A stretch of 64,000 nt of DNA. Source: Lonicera japonica. Lineage: Eukaryota; Streptophyta; Magnoliopsida; Dipsacales; Caprifoliaceae. The stretch covers positions 32,184,087 to 32,248,086 of the forward strand of contig CM038469.1 of the NCBI GenBank assembly GCA_021464415.1, in the 5' to 3' direction. The notes under the pieces were generated by a model that was not told where the DNA came from, did no database searches, and saw only the letters and a program-made list of their open reading frames with translations. Below, in pieces: positions 31,590-44,689 of the stretch (positions are counted from its first letter, which is position 1; every line of letters begins with the position of its first letter). The translations under genes were made by a program, and so were the position numbers.

Positions 31590-32480
31590 CTTAATTCACT
31601 ACGGGCACTTTGAATTCACTTGTGTTTTATGCTTTCCATATAAAACCCTAGATTTTTAATATCCAAAAATGCTGAAAGAACTCTTAAATACATAAGGAAC
31701 TGCAATGAAGTCAATTAAATCGCAGAGTCGGAGTTTTGATGATAATAGTGTGACCTCAAAAACTCAACCTCATGTTTCCATAAAACTGTTTTAGTAGTCC
31801 CTATTCTAACCATTATCAAAATCCAGTCTTTAAATACCAAACTGCAAATCAAGAAACCAAAAACCCATGATTAAGACATAATAATAAAATCAAGCAAAGA
31901 AATCAAATTAAAGAGAAACAACAAAGACCCATCATCTAGATGAGAATAAAAATCAACCAAACAATACAAACCAAGAAGAAATTGATAAAACCCAGGTAGA
32001 AAAAATGCGAAAAATATTACTCACAGAAGCAAAAAATGTGAAAAATATCAAAGCACCGGTTGATATGAATTGAAAAATCCAACCTAGAAGTTGATCAGAA
32101 TAATGAAGATACAATAGATAAAGTAATAGAATATAATGAGTATTTATAGAGAAAGAAACTTACCCAGTAAAGATAGAAAATTAGAGATAGAGATGATAAT
32201 TTGGATCTGCGAGAAGCTACAACAGATGAAGGGATTATTCTGTTGTCTGTTTTTTACCTGCAAGAATAGATAGATAGATACAAGAGATAAGAGATTGTGA
32301 TGATGATGATGAGGATGATTAGGAAGAGATAGTAGTAGCAGTAGTAATGAGTAAATGTAAGAAGAGAAAAGAAACCAAAAAAAAAAAAAATCAAACGAAA
32401 GAGTTCAAAGCTCTTTACTCTTCCTTTCTCTGCCTTCCTTCAAAGGACTCTCTCCCCCTCTCTCATTGTCTGGTCAAACT
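31590..32480 (-). promoter_or_regulatory. Probable 5' leader of the PSI1-like gene with a leader intron
   Basis: Upstream of the ATG the minus strand becomes CT-rich with ATC/CAT microsatellites at about 32240-32470, typical of plant 5' UTRs. A plausible UTR intron runs from a CAG|GTAAAA donor (GT complement 32256-32257) to a TTCTTTCAG acceptor (AG complement 31672-31673), leaving about 80 nt before the ATG. This is inferred from splice motifs only. I see no convincing TATA box, and the transcription start is unknown. Confidence 0.5.
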
Positions 32481-32867
32481 CACTAACACTGCCTTGTGTA
32501 ATTTTTAACCATGGTCAAGCTTTTAGTCATCCCTTTGACAACATTTGCTCTTTTTTTTTTTAAAACGGTTTTAAAGGCAAATTGGGTGGGCCTCAGTAAG
32601 TGTCTTTATCTACTCGTGAAAAATAAGATTTAAATGACGGATTAGAAAATTGAATTATTGAATTAAATTAATTAATTAAAAATTTTATATAAAAAATTTG
32701 AATAGAAATGAAGAAATTGAACCGTAATTGAATAGATTCGGTTCAAATTTGGGATATACCGGTGAATAATCGAATCGAATCATTGCTATACGATTTTTTT
32801 TAACTTTTTTTTATTTAAAAAAAATGATGGTCAAAGTTTAATTTTTAAAACCCCATATTTTTATATA

Positions 32868-33090
32868 AAAAAAGTTATGTAGAGAAAATAATTAATAGAT
32901 AAGAACAAAGGGAAATGCGAAAGAAAAGAAAAGAAAGAGAGGTTAAAGAATAAAACAAAAAAAAAGAGAGGGAGATGCGAAAAGATGTCAAGGAAGAAAA
33001 GAAAGAAGAAAATAAAAAAAAAAGGAAAAAGGCAGAGTAGGAAATGGAGAAAAGAATAAAGGGAAAAAAAAAAAAGAAAAAGAAGAATCA
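32868..33090. repeat. Long polypurine tract upstream of the PSI1-like gene
   Basis: About 220 bp of plus strand is nearly all A and G (AAAGAAAAGAAAAGAAAGAG-type), followed at 33150-33430 by pyrimidine-rich sequence. The apparent minus-strand reading of Phe/Leu/Ser is only the complement of this tract. Confidence 0.8.
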
Positions 33091-36000
33091 TATAAGATAT
33101 CTAATAAGTAATACAAATAATATAAGTTTTTAACGTAAGGCTGTCACATGTCCTTTCTCCCTCTCTCTTTTCCTCTCCAACTAAAAGTCGTGTCCCCCTC
33201 TCTCTCTTCAAAAAATCTAGACATAACCGTTTAGTTTCTTCTTTCTTATATATTTTTAAGGGTTGTTTTGTTTTATGGCCGTTTCCTAGCGGTTTCTTCC
33301 CGTTGGTTCTTTTTCTCACTCAATTTTAGAGTGTGTTCTTTTTTTCAAAAGCAGTGGTCTACATTCACCATTTATTTTTCTTCTTCCCTCTTACAATTAT
33401 TTCTTTGCATCTATCTTTCTTAACGAATTTTGTGTTCCTTTTCCTTGATTTGAGGAAAGCAAACTTGATTATCATTGGATTTATCTTACTATCCTACCGT
33501 ATGATTGCCATATTTGTTTGATCTCCGAGCATTCTAAGGATCAAGATCATTTACATGTACAATCACTATTCGATTTGTTATATTCAACAAGAATCCTAAA
33601 ACACCAAGGTACTTCTCTAATTGGTAAGTTCTTAAATATTTTTTTGTAAATTTTAATTGTTCTTATATTTTGATTTAATAATCCTTTTAACTACCATTGA
33701 CCCCCTCTGTTTGAATTGGATTGGAGAATTTAGTGTTCATGGTTGCTTCACTTAATTTATTTGTTGATTTTTTTTGTTATCTATTAGTTGTGTATTTATT
33801 GATTGTTTCCCTTTGTTGAACATTGATACATCTCAATTTTTGTTGCATGGACGGAGAATTCTATTTCATTTTGACCAATGGGGTTGTTATGAGCATATTT
33901 AATTTCAATAATTTACCAAAAAAATTTGAGAATTGGGTAAAATTTCTATTAATTTCAATGTTTGAATACAATTAGGGTTTTCATTCTTAATGCTATTAGT
34001 ATGTCTGTGTGCAACGGGAAAATTTGATCAATTGGGTTAATTATTTTGTTAAGATTGTAAGGATTAAAAACAATTCAATTTATTTCATTTAATAGAAGAA
34101 CAAAATTATATGGGAGAGAACCACATGTTTGTAACGAAGATGTCTCTTATAGGGTTTTTTTTACATGGTTTCAATGGGAGAGAAAGGATTGGATTTAATG
34201 AGAGCGTTGTCTCATTCTTAGGCAACGTTTTCTCTTTCAGGTTTAAATGTACATTTTGAGTTAGGATTATGTTTTCTCTTTTAGGTTTAAATGTACATTT
34301 TGAGTTAGGATTATGTTTTCTCTTTCAGGTTTAAATATACATTTTGGGTTATGATTTAATTAGATACATCTGTAAGCATATATATATAGCATTTTCTTCC
34401 ATAAATTTTCTTCATTTACAACCTTTACAAGAATTTTCAACCTTTTAACTCTACCTTCTTTGTGATGTACAATTCAACTCACAAAGAAATTACCATGCCA
34501 ATGTTGTTGAGGCTCAAAGTAAATCAAAATATATTCCTTTAAGTTTAAATATTGTTTTTTTAACATCTCTTTATTGTTTGTCCTTCCATTCTTGCATTTT
34601 AAGAATGATGTTCACAGTTCAAGGTTCAATGATTTCATTATGCTATACTTTTTTCCTTTCAAAATATCGATTTATGTATTTTAATTTTGGTTGTAGTTTA
34701 CTTTGAAAACCTTATGTTTGAAATATTCGAACAATTTGTCAATTGTCTTATGAGTTTGTAGTGTCGACAATACCTCCTCAAAGAAATACCAAAAAGATTT
34801 GGGATGTGATATTGAAGATTTAAATCTATTTGTTTAAGTCATTCTCACTCTAATTTTCTATTATGGTGGAGGTTTTTTTTTAATGAACTAAATATTTTCC
34901 CATATGTATTCTTAATTCCATTTTTATTCAATCTCAAATAATTTTGTATTATTTTGTAGGATCACAAAAAAGAACTCCATAGATTAAAAAAGTTGTTTTC
35001 TAGCCATGTACCCAAGAAAGAGAGTGGAAAAGTAGTTAATGCATGGAAATGACGAATGAGTTTGAGTTTCTCCATGTTTATTGTTGACAAATTCTTTCTC
35101 TACTTGAACATGTATATATAGTTCATTGTAATAAATAATACAAAAGATTTGTAGATAATACCCTTAATTATCCATGTATATTTTTTTTTATCAATGACAT
35201 GATTGATCCAACAAGGGCTCATGTATTTTTTTCCATTTATATTTTCTCAATTCCTTTATTTGTATTGTATGTACGCTTGCATGACGGACGGGAGAGGTGT
35301 AAAAGTAGAGAACGTTCTCTTTAAAATTTATGGTCCTTATTTAAAGAAATCTATTGGTATTGATGTGGATTATATGTACCGTACTCTTTTATTAGTCTTA
35401 ATTAAGTTTGTACAAGTCTTTTCCCGTTTTGTAATGAAAATTTATTAGTTTATAAATAATAATTACAAATTGTCTACGCATCGAGCGAGGTTACAAATTA
35501 GTAATAAGTAAAATGATCTCTTTGAAAGAGAGCATACCACGTGTCCATTATTTATTACATGTATTCATTTTTGTGTTCTCAATTTCTCTCTTCATACTTT
35601 TTAAACTCTTCTTTGTTATTTAGATTGCCTATTCTTTCCTTCGTGTAGTTAGTTAATGGAGATAAATATATTTAAAACTATTAATTATATTATTTATCAT
35701 TATTTTTTCCTCTTTTGATAAAAACACCTGATTCGTAGGTTTAAAAAAATTTAGCCTTCAAATGGTCGGGTTCATAAGTTTAAATGAATGTAGGAGAATT
35801 CTCTTCAACTAAACATAAAAGCAAATATTTTAAATATATGTATATATATTGTACCCATCCATCTTTAAAGATAACATGGACTTTTGTGTTTATAGAGTCT
35901 TTGTTTACTTAAATTTTTCTATAATTGTCCATAATAATATTTTATGTACTTCATTTTTGTTACAAGTAAGCTATCGATATTAAAAATTCATATGTTGTGC

Positions 36001-36214
36001 ATCGCGCAAATAGCATACTTGTTATATAGTGGAATGCAAATCATGTTTATTTGCGGTTTGAGGAAGGGGAGAAATACGTTATTAAGTTGTCTGCTTGATT
36101 TCATTATTGTATTACGTATTTTATTTTATATGTATGAATATATTTATATATGCTGGTTGTTTATTGATTTAATAGAACATTGTGAAATGTTTGTTAATTC
36201 TTATCAATGAATCT
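33091..36214. other. Intergenic sequence without a supported gene
   Basis: Very AT-rich. Short readings have no recognisable domain. Apart from the 44-bp repeat at 34227 I see nothing to annotate. A CTACGCATCGAGCGAGG hairpin-like motif near 35474 resembles some Helitron 3' ends but lacks a matching 5' end. Confidence 0.5.
34227..34358 (+). repeat. Three tandem copies of a 44-bp repeat
   Basis: Units start at 34227, 34271 and 34315, each with TTTTCTCTTT(C/T)AGGTTTA and ATGTACATTTTGAGTTAGG. The third is most diverged. Each contains a splice-acceptor-like pyrimidine tract plus AG. Confidence 0.9.
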
Positions 36215-36625
36215 CAATTTTTAAGTAGCGTTTGTTTTCTTGTCTGAATCTGATTGCCAAATCTAAAGACAAAATACTTGTTCTCAACTAAGGAAACTGA
36301 GTCTGAGAAGCTTGTTTGTTTTATTTTTGAATATCACATATGAATAAGTGTTATTTGTTTGAATATATCCATTTGAATGCTGAATAAATATTATTTGAAC
36401 AATTTTGCCCTTATTATAAAAATAACTATATATAAGAAAAAGGGTAAAAGAGATATTTTACCTTTTTAAAAATTAAGTTCATATGGAAAAGAGCCTCTGA
36501 ATTTTTAAGAGGTAAATTAAGTTATCAGATATGAATTTTTAAACCCACCAAAACATATTTTTAACTTTTGAAATCTGAATGGACCACTCATTCAAATTTC
36601 AAAGGTCCAAACAAACGACCCCTTA
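36215..36625. mobile_element. Candidate MITE
   Basis: The left end AGCGTTTGTTTTCTTGTCTG and right end GGTCCAAACAAACGACCCC are imperfect inverted repeats, with internal inverted CTGAAT motifs. Weak: the TSD is not resolved. Confidence 0.4.
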
Positions 36626-36824
36626 TTCTAGTTTGTTATAAATGGTTTGTGTACAACTCAAGTATTCCTGAAGAACCTATTAGGCTATGTAGCTCATCAC
36701 CATAAGATTTTGTTTTGCAAACTGGATACTTTTTAATGGTTTTGTTTATTTTCATTTGTAAAGATTTATATATTATTACTTTTAATTATTCTTTGATTGT
36801 GTGCTGGAGGAGTAGTGAGCAAAA

Positions 36825-37152
36825 TGATAAGGATATCCTTCAATAGAGAAGAATGAGAAGAAGAATATTATAAGAATATAGTTTATTAGAATAAGAGAAG
36901 AAGTTGCAAGAGATGATTAAGTTTGTTTATTCAATGCATAAGGATCCTATTACATGGACTACGTACTTATATATATATAGGTTTACAATCATCTAAAGAA
37001 TAAAAGTCTAATAAAAGATACTAGCTAAAATAAGTATTATAAACTAATTAAAAGACAATGTCTAAAAATAAGAATTCTTCATAGGATGATGAATCTAAAT
37101 TTATGAAAGCAAGTTAACAGATATACTAAGTTGATCTATAGGTCGAACATCA
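36825..37152 (-). repeat. 3' LTR of a Ty3/gypsy relic
   Basis: On the minus strand, TGATGTTCGACC follows a purine tract AAGAAAGGAGGAG just after the integrase end. The segment contains TATATATATATAAG and GAATAAAC and ends ATCCTTATCA. TG...CA, about 328 bp. No intact 5' partner was found in the window. Confidence 0.7.
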
Positions 37153-38080
37153 CTCCTCCTTTCTTGAAGATGACACGTCCGCATTGTGAGGGCAGCAAGA
37201 AAAATATAATCATTTTCCATGAAAGGTAGATAAGTCTTGCAAATTGAACGTATTAGATATGTTGAAGTTTGCTAGAAGATTTATATAAGCATTATCATTG
37301 ATCTTGTGCATAACTTTGAAAGGACCATATTTCTTCATCTTTGTCTTGTTATAAATACATACTGGAAAACATTCCCTTCGAAAATGGACCATAATAAGAT
37401 CATCAATATCAAAAGACTTAAAACGCCTGTATTTATCAGCATCTTCCTTGTATTTGGTATTAGATTCTTCAAGCTTTTGTTTTGACTTCATAGTGCACTT
37501 GAGTCGCTTTACTAGCCATGTTATTAGCAGCCACATTAGAACCTATAACCTTGAAAGTACAACAGAGTGAGCATGTGGTTAGGCACTTTAAAATAAACAA
37601 TCTTAAAATTGAGTTTTATCGGTAAAACGATTTACTAAAGAGTTGAAAGCAAACTCCATATATGGTAGTAAAAGATCACATTGTTTAGGTTTTTCTCCGC
37701 AACTAACATGAATAAGATTAATTAAAGAATATTTGACAACTTCCGTTTATCCATTTGTCTATGTATGAGAAGAACTGCTAAACTTTAATGAAGTTTTTAA
37801 ATGCATCGAAAGAGTCTTCCAAAGGTAACTAAGAAACTTAGTATCACGATCACAAGTAATGGATTTGGGTACTCCATACAAGCGAACAATCTCCTTGAAG
37901 AAAAGAATAGCAATATAAAGAGGCATCCGACGTCTTCTTGTAAGAAATGAAATGAGCCATCTTGGAATATCGATCTACCATAACCATGATAGGATCCACA
38001 GCATGCTATGCACGAGGTAAACCCAAGATAAAGTCCATAGAAAGATGTGTCTAAAAAGAGTCTAAAAAGAGGGCTTGTTT
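37153..38080 (-). pseudogene. Ty3/gypsy integrase core and C-terminus, decayed
   Basis: Minus-strand frames read MDFILGLPR and MVMVDRYSKMAHFI at about 38040-37940, a QCDLLLPYMEFAFNSLVNRF block at about 37690, then KYKEDADKYRRFKSFDIDDL, MKKYGPFKVMHKINDNAY and STFHGK near 37210. That order is catalytic core then C-terminal domain of a gypsy integrase. Stops and shifts are frequent. It joins Helitron sequence at about 38080, and the upstream part of the same element lies at 45.9-47.4 kb. Confidence 0.85.
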
Positions 38081-38557
38081 CATTGAGCAAGCTATATTGT
38101 ATGGGCAAAATGACGATGTCAGTGATATCAACGCAAAAGCATTCGATGTTTTCTTAGCAGTGACTTATACAGACTTGGCCGCAAATAGAATGTGTAAAGA
38201 TGGGGGCTTTGAAAGTTCTATTACTAATCATTATCCTAATGAGTTTCTTAAATTTCTTAATCTAACAGGATTGCATCATTTTTAGCTTGACCTTAATTAA
38301 AGTGGGTTGCTCGATAATGTTGCTTCGAAATATCACACCGAAGGAGGGTCTTTGTAATGGTACGACATTAATTATTAAAAATTGTAGTGCTTTTGTAATT
38401 GAAGCTAAAATTCTTACAAGAGATAAGTTTGGCAACTTGACCTTCATCCCAATAATTTCTTTAACCCCCTATTTTCGGAATTGCCTTATAAAATTTACTC
38501 GGCGTCAATTTCCTGTTCGATTAGCTTATGTTATGACAATTAACAAATCTGAAAGTA
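38080..38557 (+). pseudogene. Helitron Pif1-type helicase, first visible part
   Basis: Frames read [30 protein letters not shown] and, after a stop and shift, [40 protein letters not shown]. These match the C-terminal half of plant Helitron helicases (the PIMLLRN and RRQFP...A.TINK motifs). The Rep and N-terminal helicase parts are absent: the reading abuts gypsy sequence at about 38080. It resumes at 44281. Confidence 0.88.
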
Positions 38558-41500
38558 TGACATCCACGTCTTAATTATGGTTAATTATGAGTTAGCGAGA
38601 CTAAGTTTATAGATCATGTGTTGGATTGGGATTAGACTAGTCTAAGTATAGTGACTAGTTTAATTTGTAACTAGTATGTAACATGTGTTGATAGCTAATT
38701 GGTTAAGTCGAGTTAGTAAATATATTGTTGGATTAACCATAGAAAGTGAGTAGTAGCATTTACTTCTCTTATGTGTTACTTTTGTGTTGACAAGTAATTA
38801 TGTGGTCAATAACGTGTGCATTTTATTTGTTAAATATTAGTAAAGCATCTAGTGACTTTATTATATGTTTTACTTGATATATATATATATATATATATGC
38901 GTGTGTGTTTATATTGTACTTGACTTGTATATAGTATATGCAAATTTGTTGCGGTGGCTAATTAATATGTAGAGACTAATTGACATGTGAAAATCTTGAA
39001 AAATATACTTGAGAGTTGGGGTTTGATCGAAGATTGGTTTAAAAAACTAAAATATAAAGTTATAAAAGTACAAGGCTATAATCATAATGTTATGAAATTA
39101 TGGAGTAAATAACTATAATTAATCTAAACCTTGTCATTTACATAACCTAACCCAAAATTCATTTAAGCAAAACTTTCCATTTTCTTAGAGGAACAGAGCC
39201 GTACACTTCTTCTTTTCCCTAAATATTTTCCTTAAGCTCCAAGTTATATTTGATTAAAGTTCCAATTTTTGGTATTTGTCCAAGGTTTTCACACGAAAAT
39301 TATTCTCCGCATTAAAGGCTTCAATTTGGATAACTTGGCTTTCATCTATTATATGCCCTATGAAAATTGACGTAGTGATTATTAGTTCAATATTTTTATA
39401 AATATTGCATAAGTTTACATTGAATTATTGTTAAAAAGTTATATATTTTGAGGTATATTAATGAGATATTAATTTTATTGAATTAACTAGTTACGGAATA
39501 TTATAGTATTTTATATGTGGGCATAGTATAATGTAACTTTGAAAAGCATCGATCAATATATGTATAGGTTTCACAAATTTTTCTAAAATTAAAAATGATA
39601 ATTTTTAAAGGAAAATAATGAAACTATATAAATTAGATGTTGAAAATGATTATACATCATAATTTGTCAAGAGAGATTTAATATATACAATTATAGAGAT
39701 TTTTGTATAAAATTTGTATATGTGAGAATGAGATATTGTATATTGTACACAAAAAATTATAAAATGTAAAATTAAGTGAATTGCATAGCACGACACGATG
39801 CATGACACTTGGTTGTTTTTTACATTGTGTTCAAGATTCAATGTATCTAGCTATATTATGATGATAAGATTGAAAGTAGTAAAGCAAAACTTATCTATTA
39901 TATTAGCAATCTAGGAATCTCTATCAACTCTATGTATATTATTATCATCATTCTATTGAGGTCGTTGGTAGTTTCAATATTATGTATGTATATATATATA
40001 TTTATAGTGATTTTGTTATGAGAAATTGTAATATATAATTAGTGTTATGCAGATATGGGAATAAGTACGGAGTATGCTCCTAGATTGAAAATTCTTAAAC
40101 TTCTCGAAGGTAACTAAAGCATCGTACCCTCTAGAGCCAACGGTGTGTAGCCCAAAATCTACACAACATCATTAGCACTAGTTGTTAGGATTTATATTTT
40201 TAGTTAACTTAATTCTGAAACCAAATAATACTTTTTTCGTTGTAATTGTTTGAGTCGAATTGAAGATTTGAAGAAGCTCTCCGAATTTACCGGATACATC
40301 TCATATGATTCTGACCCTAAGGTAAGTTGGATGATATTATTTGATTCAAAATATAGGTGGTGGATTGAGCATTAAATTCAAATTAAAAAGTGTTAAATTT
40401 ATTTTTAAAATATTTTTTACCGTATTTTATCGAAATTTCGAAAAGACTTGTCGACATAAATTACTGAAATTTTTTTTATATCTAACATGTTCTATAAATT
40501 TGTCTCTAAAATTTTAATTAAAGTCTGAATGAATTTTATACAGTGAAATAAAATAAAGTAAAAAGAAAATTAAAATTAAAAGATTTAATTTTGTTTTTAT
40601 TTAAAAAAAAAATAAAAGAAAAGGAAACGTGTGTTTTAAAAGGAAAAAGACAAAGTGAAAAAGTCAAAAGCTTTAATTAAAACCAAGACCACACCTTTCT
40701 CTGTCAAACTAATGGGCCAAGCCCATTCCAAAGCTAGGCCACGTGTAGATTGAATAAAGGAAGGTAATGATATTTTTTTGTTGGACCGCTATATAATTTG
40801 TTAATGTGTATTGGTCCGGCGATTAATTTGATCTTAGGAATGGAAATTTGCAATTTTGTATTAGTACACATATTTTGTTTTTGTATCAGTCCGGCCGTCT
40901 AGTTTTTAGGCACGTATTTTTATCACAAATTTGTTTTAACATTTTTAAATTATTTCAAAAAGTATTTGACTCTATATTTTTCTATAAATATAAGTCATTA
41001 TTTTAGGACAAAAACAAATACTTTTAGAGAACTTTTTGAGGCAAAAAATATCTAAACGTTAGAATCAATTTTTGAGATATATCTAGATTTTGTTTACATG
41101 CCATAAAAGAGCCATATTGTTCTTCAAATTTAAGAACTAGGGTTTCAAACGTTCACGGTCCTGTGGGAGTGTCTTCAGCTGCAATTGGAGACGGGTTGAG
41201 CGAAATGGATACTGTGCGATAAGAGAGATCACAGACGCGGGTGAGCGATTGTGATCAAGTACATAGAAAAAGGCGATGGGTAAGCCAAAAAAGCAGGAAG
41301 CGCTACGCCGAGTAAGTTGTGGTTGGATTTTACGTTCAAGGGATTAAGGAGATTATTGCGTAAATTGTAGGGAAGCAATTTGTGTAAAGTCGTCGAGTAT
41401 GTAAATCCGTTTTGATTATAGTGAAGCACTATTGGTTAGTCATGATGATTAGTGTTGACCTTGTAGGTCTTAATCTTATTTTGATAATAACAATGAATCA

Positions 41501-44280
41501 ATCATGTGTAATTTAACAGGTTCTTGATTTAAGATTATAACTTTCTTATTTGAAAAATCAAGAATAGTATGATTGCTCGAAGGAAGTTTGACAAAGATCA
41601 TTCAATCATATCCGATCAAGTCATCAAAGCATTGGACTTGCAAGAAGATCAATCTCATCAATACAATTCATGAAGCACAAAAGATTAAAGATCATATGCC
41701 AAAGCTTTAAGGGAAAAGCTTCAAGTGGAGAATCAATTTGAAGAAACAAATCAAGGCATTCGAAGACTCACCTATTCGGTAATTGAGTGTTTGCTTAGAA
41801 TTAATGTAAAGTTTCTTATTTGATTATTTATATAGCTCATACATATTGAAATATCATTCTTAGATTGATCAAAATCAGTTTGAATCAAAATTTCTTTGAA
41901 AACATCATTCTTGCAAAAATCGGTTTTCAAATAAATTCATATTAAATTTAAATGATCATATTTTGAGTTTTTACGAAAATAGGTGTCTTAGGAACTTATT
42001 TTTAAGGTCCCCAAAGCATTAGAATTGATTTTGGAGCTTATATGCAAAAATGCAAAAAATTGGGATTTTTGGCCTTATGGCGTGATGGGCAATCTGGTCC
42101 ATCAGTCGACTGATGGATTGTGATCAGTCGACTGATGGATTGTGATAAGTCGACTAAAGGGGATTGTGCTTAGTCGATTGATACTTCAGAATATAGCCGT
42201 TGGATTTCTGATTTTTTACTATTTTTGGTACCAAACTTCTACCAAAACTCTAGAACGGCTATATCACTTTTGGGACTATATATACACTATCTAAGACACA
42301 TTTTGAAGACCTTGAATCACTTTTATACTCTCTACTTCATCTATCTTCAATATCAAAAGATTCAATAAATTGTTTTTGATCAATCATTAATCATTTGAGC
42401 TATATCATCTTGATCAAATAGGATAACTCTAGTGTGAGCTTCAAATTGTATTCTTTACACACTTGAGAGAGTTATTTTAAATTGGTGTGAATCACCAAAC
42501 AATTAAAATTCATTTTTGAGAGGTAAATCTCATTGGAAAAATAAGAAGGTAAATTCTTGTTTAGAATTTGTGAAAGGTAAATTTCACAAGGTTAGCAAGA
42601 GGGTATCTTGTGAGAGCGTTGTGGTATAGCAACACTTGTAGAGTGTGTGAGAAGAATACACTTGTAGTGGTTTGATCTTCACCCGGAAGGAGATTGGAAT
42701 TAGTGAAAATTCTCGGGGAATTAACCGAGCGCGGATTATGGTTTGGTAAACCAAAACCGTGTGGACAAAAAGCCTTGGACTTCAAATCGGTTCAATCTTT
42801 CTTACTCATTCTCTTTATTTACTTGCTACATTATTGTTTGCTTGAATTTGCTTATTTGCTTGATTGTTTATTTGATTGCATTCCTTGATAAATTGGTTTA
42901 GTAAATTTGTTTTACTTAAAGATTGTTAGAAAATTTTTTAATTCCGCATTAAACTTTTTAAACCCTATTCACCCCCCCCCCCCCTCTAGGGTTGAAATCC
43001 AACCAACAATTGGTTCTACTCAAGTAGGCATACCTCGTTACTTTCTTGTGTTGTGTAATTGCTTTTTGTATGATTGCTAGAGATAATTGTTAGACAACAC
43101 AACACAAGTTTTGACAATAAAATTAATTATACCTAGGGTTTTAATTCCATATATCAAATTTAAAATTGTTTTTGATAAAAAAAACCCTAGAATTAACATA
43201 AGCAATATAATCTTTAAATTTATTTTTTCTTCACTAGTTATTTTGTGGGATAGGGTGGTTCCTAGTATGTACTTGTGAAAGATATATTTTGTTGTTTCAG
43301 TATCAGTGTGAAAGTATCATTTATCTGGCAGGATATGGTGGACTGCTATTTGTATCTCATATATGATCATTCTGGAATTTTGTATCGACATCAGACTTTT
43401 TATATATGACCATAGAGATATACATGATAATCATTCAGGCACGGATCTCTTCACAAGTGGTATAGCACGATCACGTCATACATGGTATAGCAATATTTAC
43501 TTGCATTAAGTAAATGTTTTAAGTATATACTATTGCAGTATAAACAATAAAATATTTTAAAAGATTATTTTATACATAAGTATATCCTATCTTGTTACTA
43601 CTGAGCGTTAGGCTCAATTTTTTTTTGATACGTAGGTACCAAGCTGACATAATGAGTACGGAGTCTTCGAGTTTGAGTTGGGTTCGCAGTATAGTTCTCT
43701 AATACCATATATCTGTGTCAGTTTTGTATTGATATTACTGTGAAATATGCTACGGCGTATCTAGTTCATGTATATATTGTTTTATATTTTCCGTTGTGTT
43801 GTATATTAAATTGTATATGTGAAATAACTGATACTTGCTATGGGAAATATATATATGATGACATATGATGATAAGTCAAATTAATATGATGTGAAGTATC
43901 TACATAGAAGATAGAAGTATCATGATATAGATATTTCAGTTATGTGAAATATACATTGAGTTGTTTTCTATAATGAATTATAAAACATGTTTACAGGTTA
44001 AACAATTAATTATATAAGAGAGATATGTTTTGATTATTAGCTTAGCTTCTTTAGAAGAAAAACAAATATGATACTTAATTATGAGTTCTGATGTGATGAT
44101 TGGTTTGGCACATTAAATGTATAACTGCCATGTTTGTTGTTTTTAATTGGATAAGTCATCATGTTGTATTATTTATATTTATTATTTGATCGACCTATTT
44201 TAGTTAGTGTAAAATGAGTTAGTGACTCCTTTGGATTCTAATAACGTTATTAATGTGCTAATTAGGTCTGGGGCCTTACA
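38558..44280 (+). mobile_element. Long LTR-like insertion in the Helitron helicase
   Basis: The insertion starts TGACATCCACGTC and ends GGTCTGGGGCCTTACA, like large gypsy LTRs. It contains a TACTGAGCGTTAGGCTC motif at about 43600. No coding domain lies inside, so it is probably a solo LTR (about 4.2 kb after subtracting the nested element at 41453-43008). I cannot find a convincing TSD, and two LTRs of one element were not demonstrated. Confidence 0.55.
41453..43008 (+). mobile_element. SIRE/Maximus-like copia solo LTR
   Basis: It starts TGTTGACCTTGTAGGTCTTA and ends CTCTAGGGTTGAAATCCAAC plus CAACA, the characteristic ends of this lineage's LTR. It carries repeated GTCGACTGAT motifs at about 42105-42185. 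Flanks ATTAG (41448-41452) and ATTGG (43009-43013) are a 5-bp TSD with one change. No primer site follows, so it is a solo LTR of 1556 bp. Confidence 0.82.
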
Positions 44281-44465
44281 CAATGCCAAGCTTGTTAAAT
44301 TTATTGGCCTCGATTTGCGAACACCTATATTCAACCACGATTAGCTGTATGTAGCATTGTCAAGATATACAAATTCCGACTGGATCAACATTCTACTACC
44401 ACCAGAAGATACAACTTGCACTACAAATATTGTATACCCTCGAAGTTCTGTTATGATGCCTAATC
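44281..44465 (+). pseudogene. Helitron helicase, last part
   Basis: The frame reads KLVKFIGLDLRTPIFNHD, a TAG where Gln is usual, then LYVALSRYTNSDWINILLPP and TNIVY. LYVALSR is helicase motif VI of the Pif1/RecD group. This completes the helicase interrupted at 38557 by about 5.7 kb of insertion. Confidence 0.88.
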
Positions 44466-44644
44466 GATGATTTTTTTATAATTATTTTAAACTTTTGCAC
44501 ACGAAAACACAATTCTATGGATGTATATTTTGGGCACCGTATTAAAGAATTGAATTTTTTTCCCATCCAATCTCATTAGTTTTATAATTGAAATGTTGTT
44601 CATTAGACAAATAACAATTCTTCTTCAACTACCACCTTTTATTT

Positions 44645-44685
44645 GTCTCACCGTGCCGGACGGCATGGGTAATACTTAATATATT
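44645..44685 (+). other. Candidate Helitron 3' terminal hairpin
   Basis: CACCGTGCCGGACGGCATGGG can form a 7-bp stem and is followed by GTAATACTTAAT. It lies about 180 bp after the helicase end. A GC-rich hairpin shortly before the 3' end is a Helitron hallmark, but the expected CTRR end is not clean here. Confidence 0.5.
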
Positions 44686-44689
44686 CTTA

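Noticed and set aside
32861..33091. 76-residue Phe/Leu/Ser-rich open reading
   Set aside because: It is the complement of a polypurine tract and has no protein-like composition.
35466..35510. Helitron-like 3' hairpin (CTACGCATCGAGCGAGG)
   Set aside because: No CTRR end at the expected distance and no matching 5' TC terminus identified.
42105..42185. CRISPR-like or satellite array (GTCGACTGAT repeats)
   Set aside because: Short irregular repeats inside a SIRE-like LTR; no spacers of constant size and a plant context.
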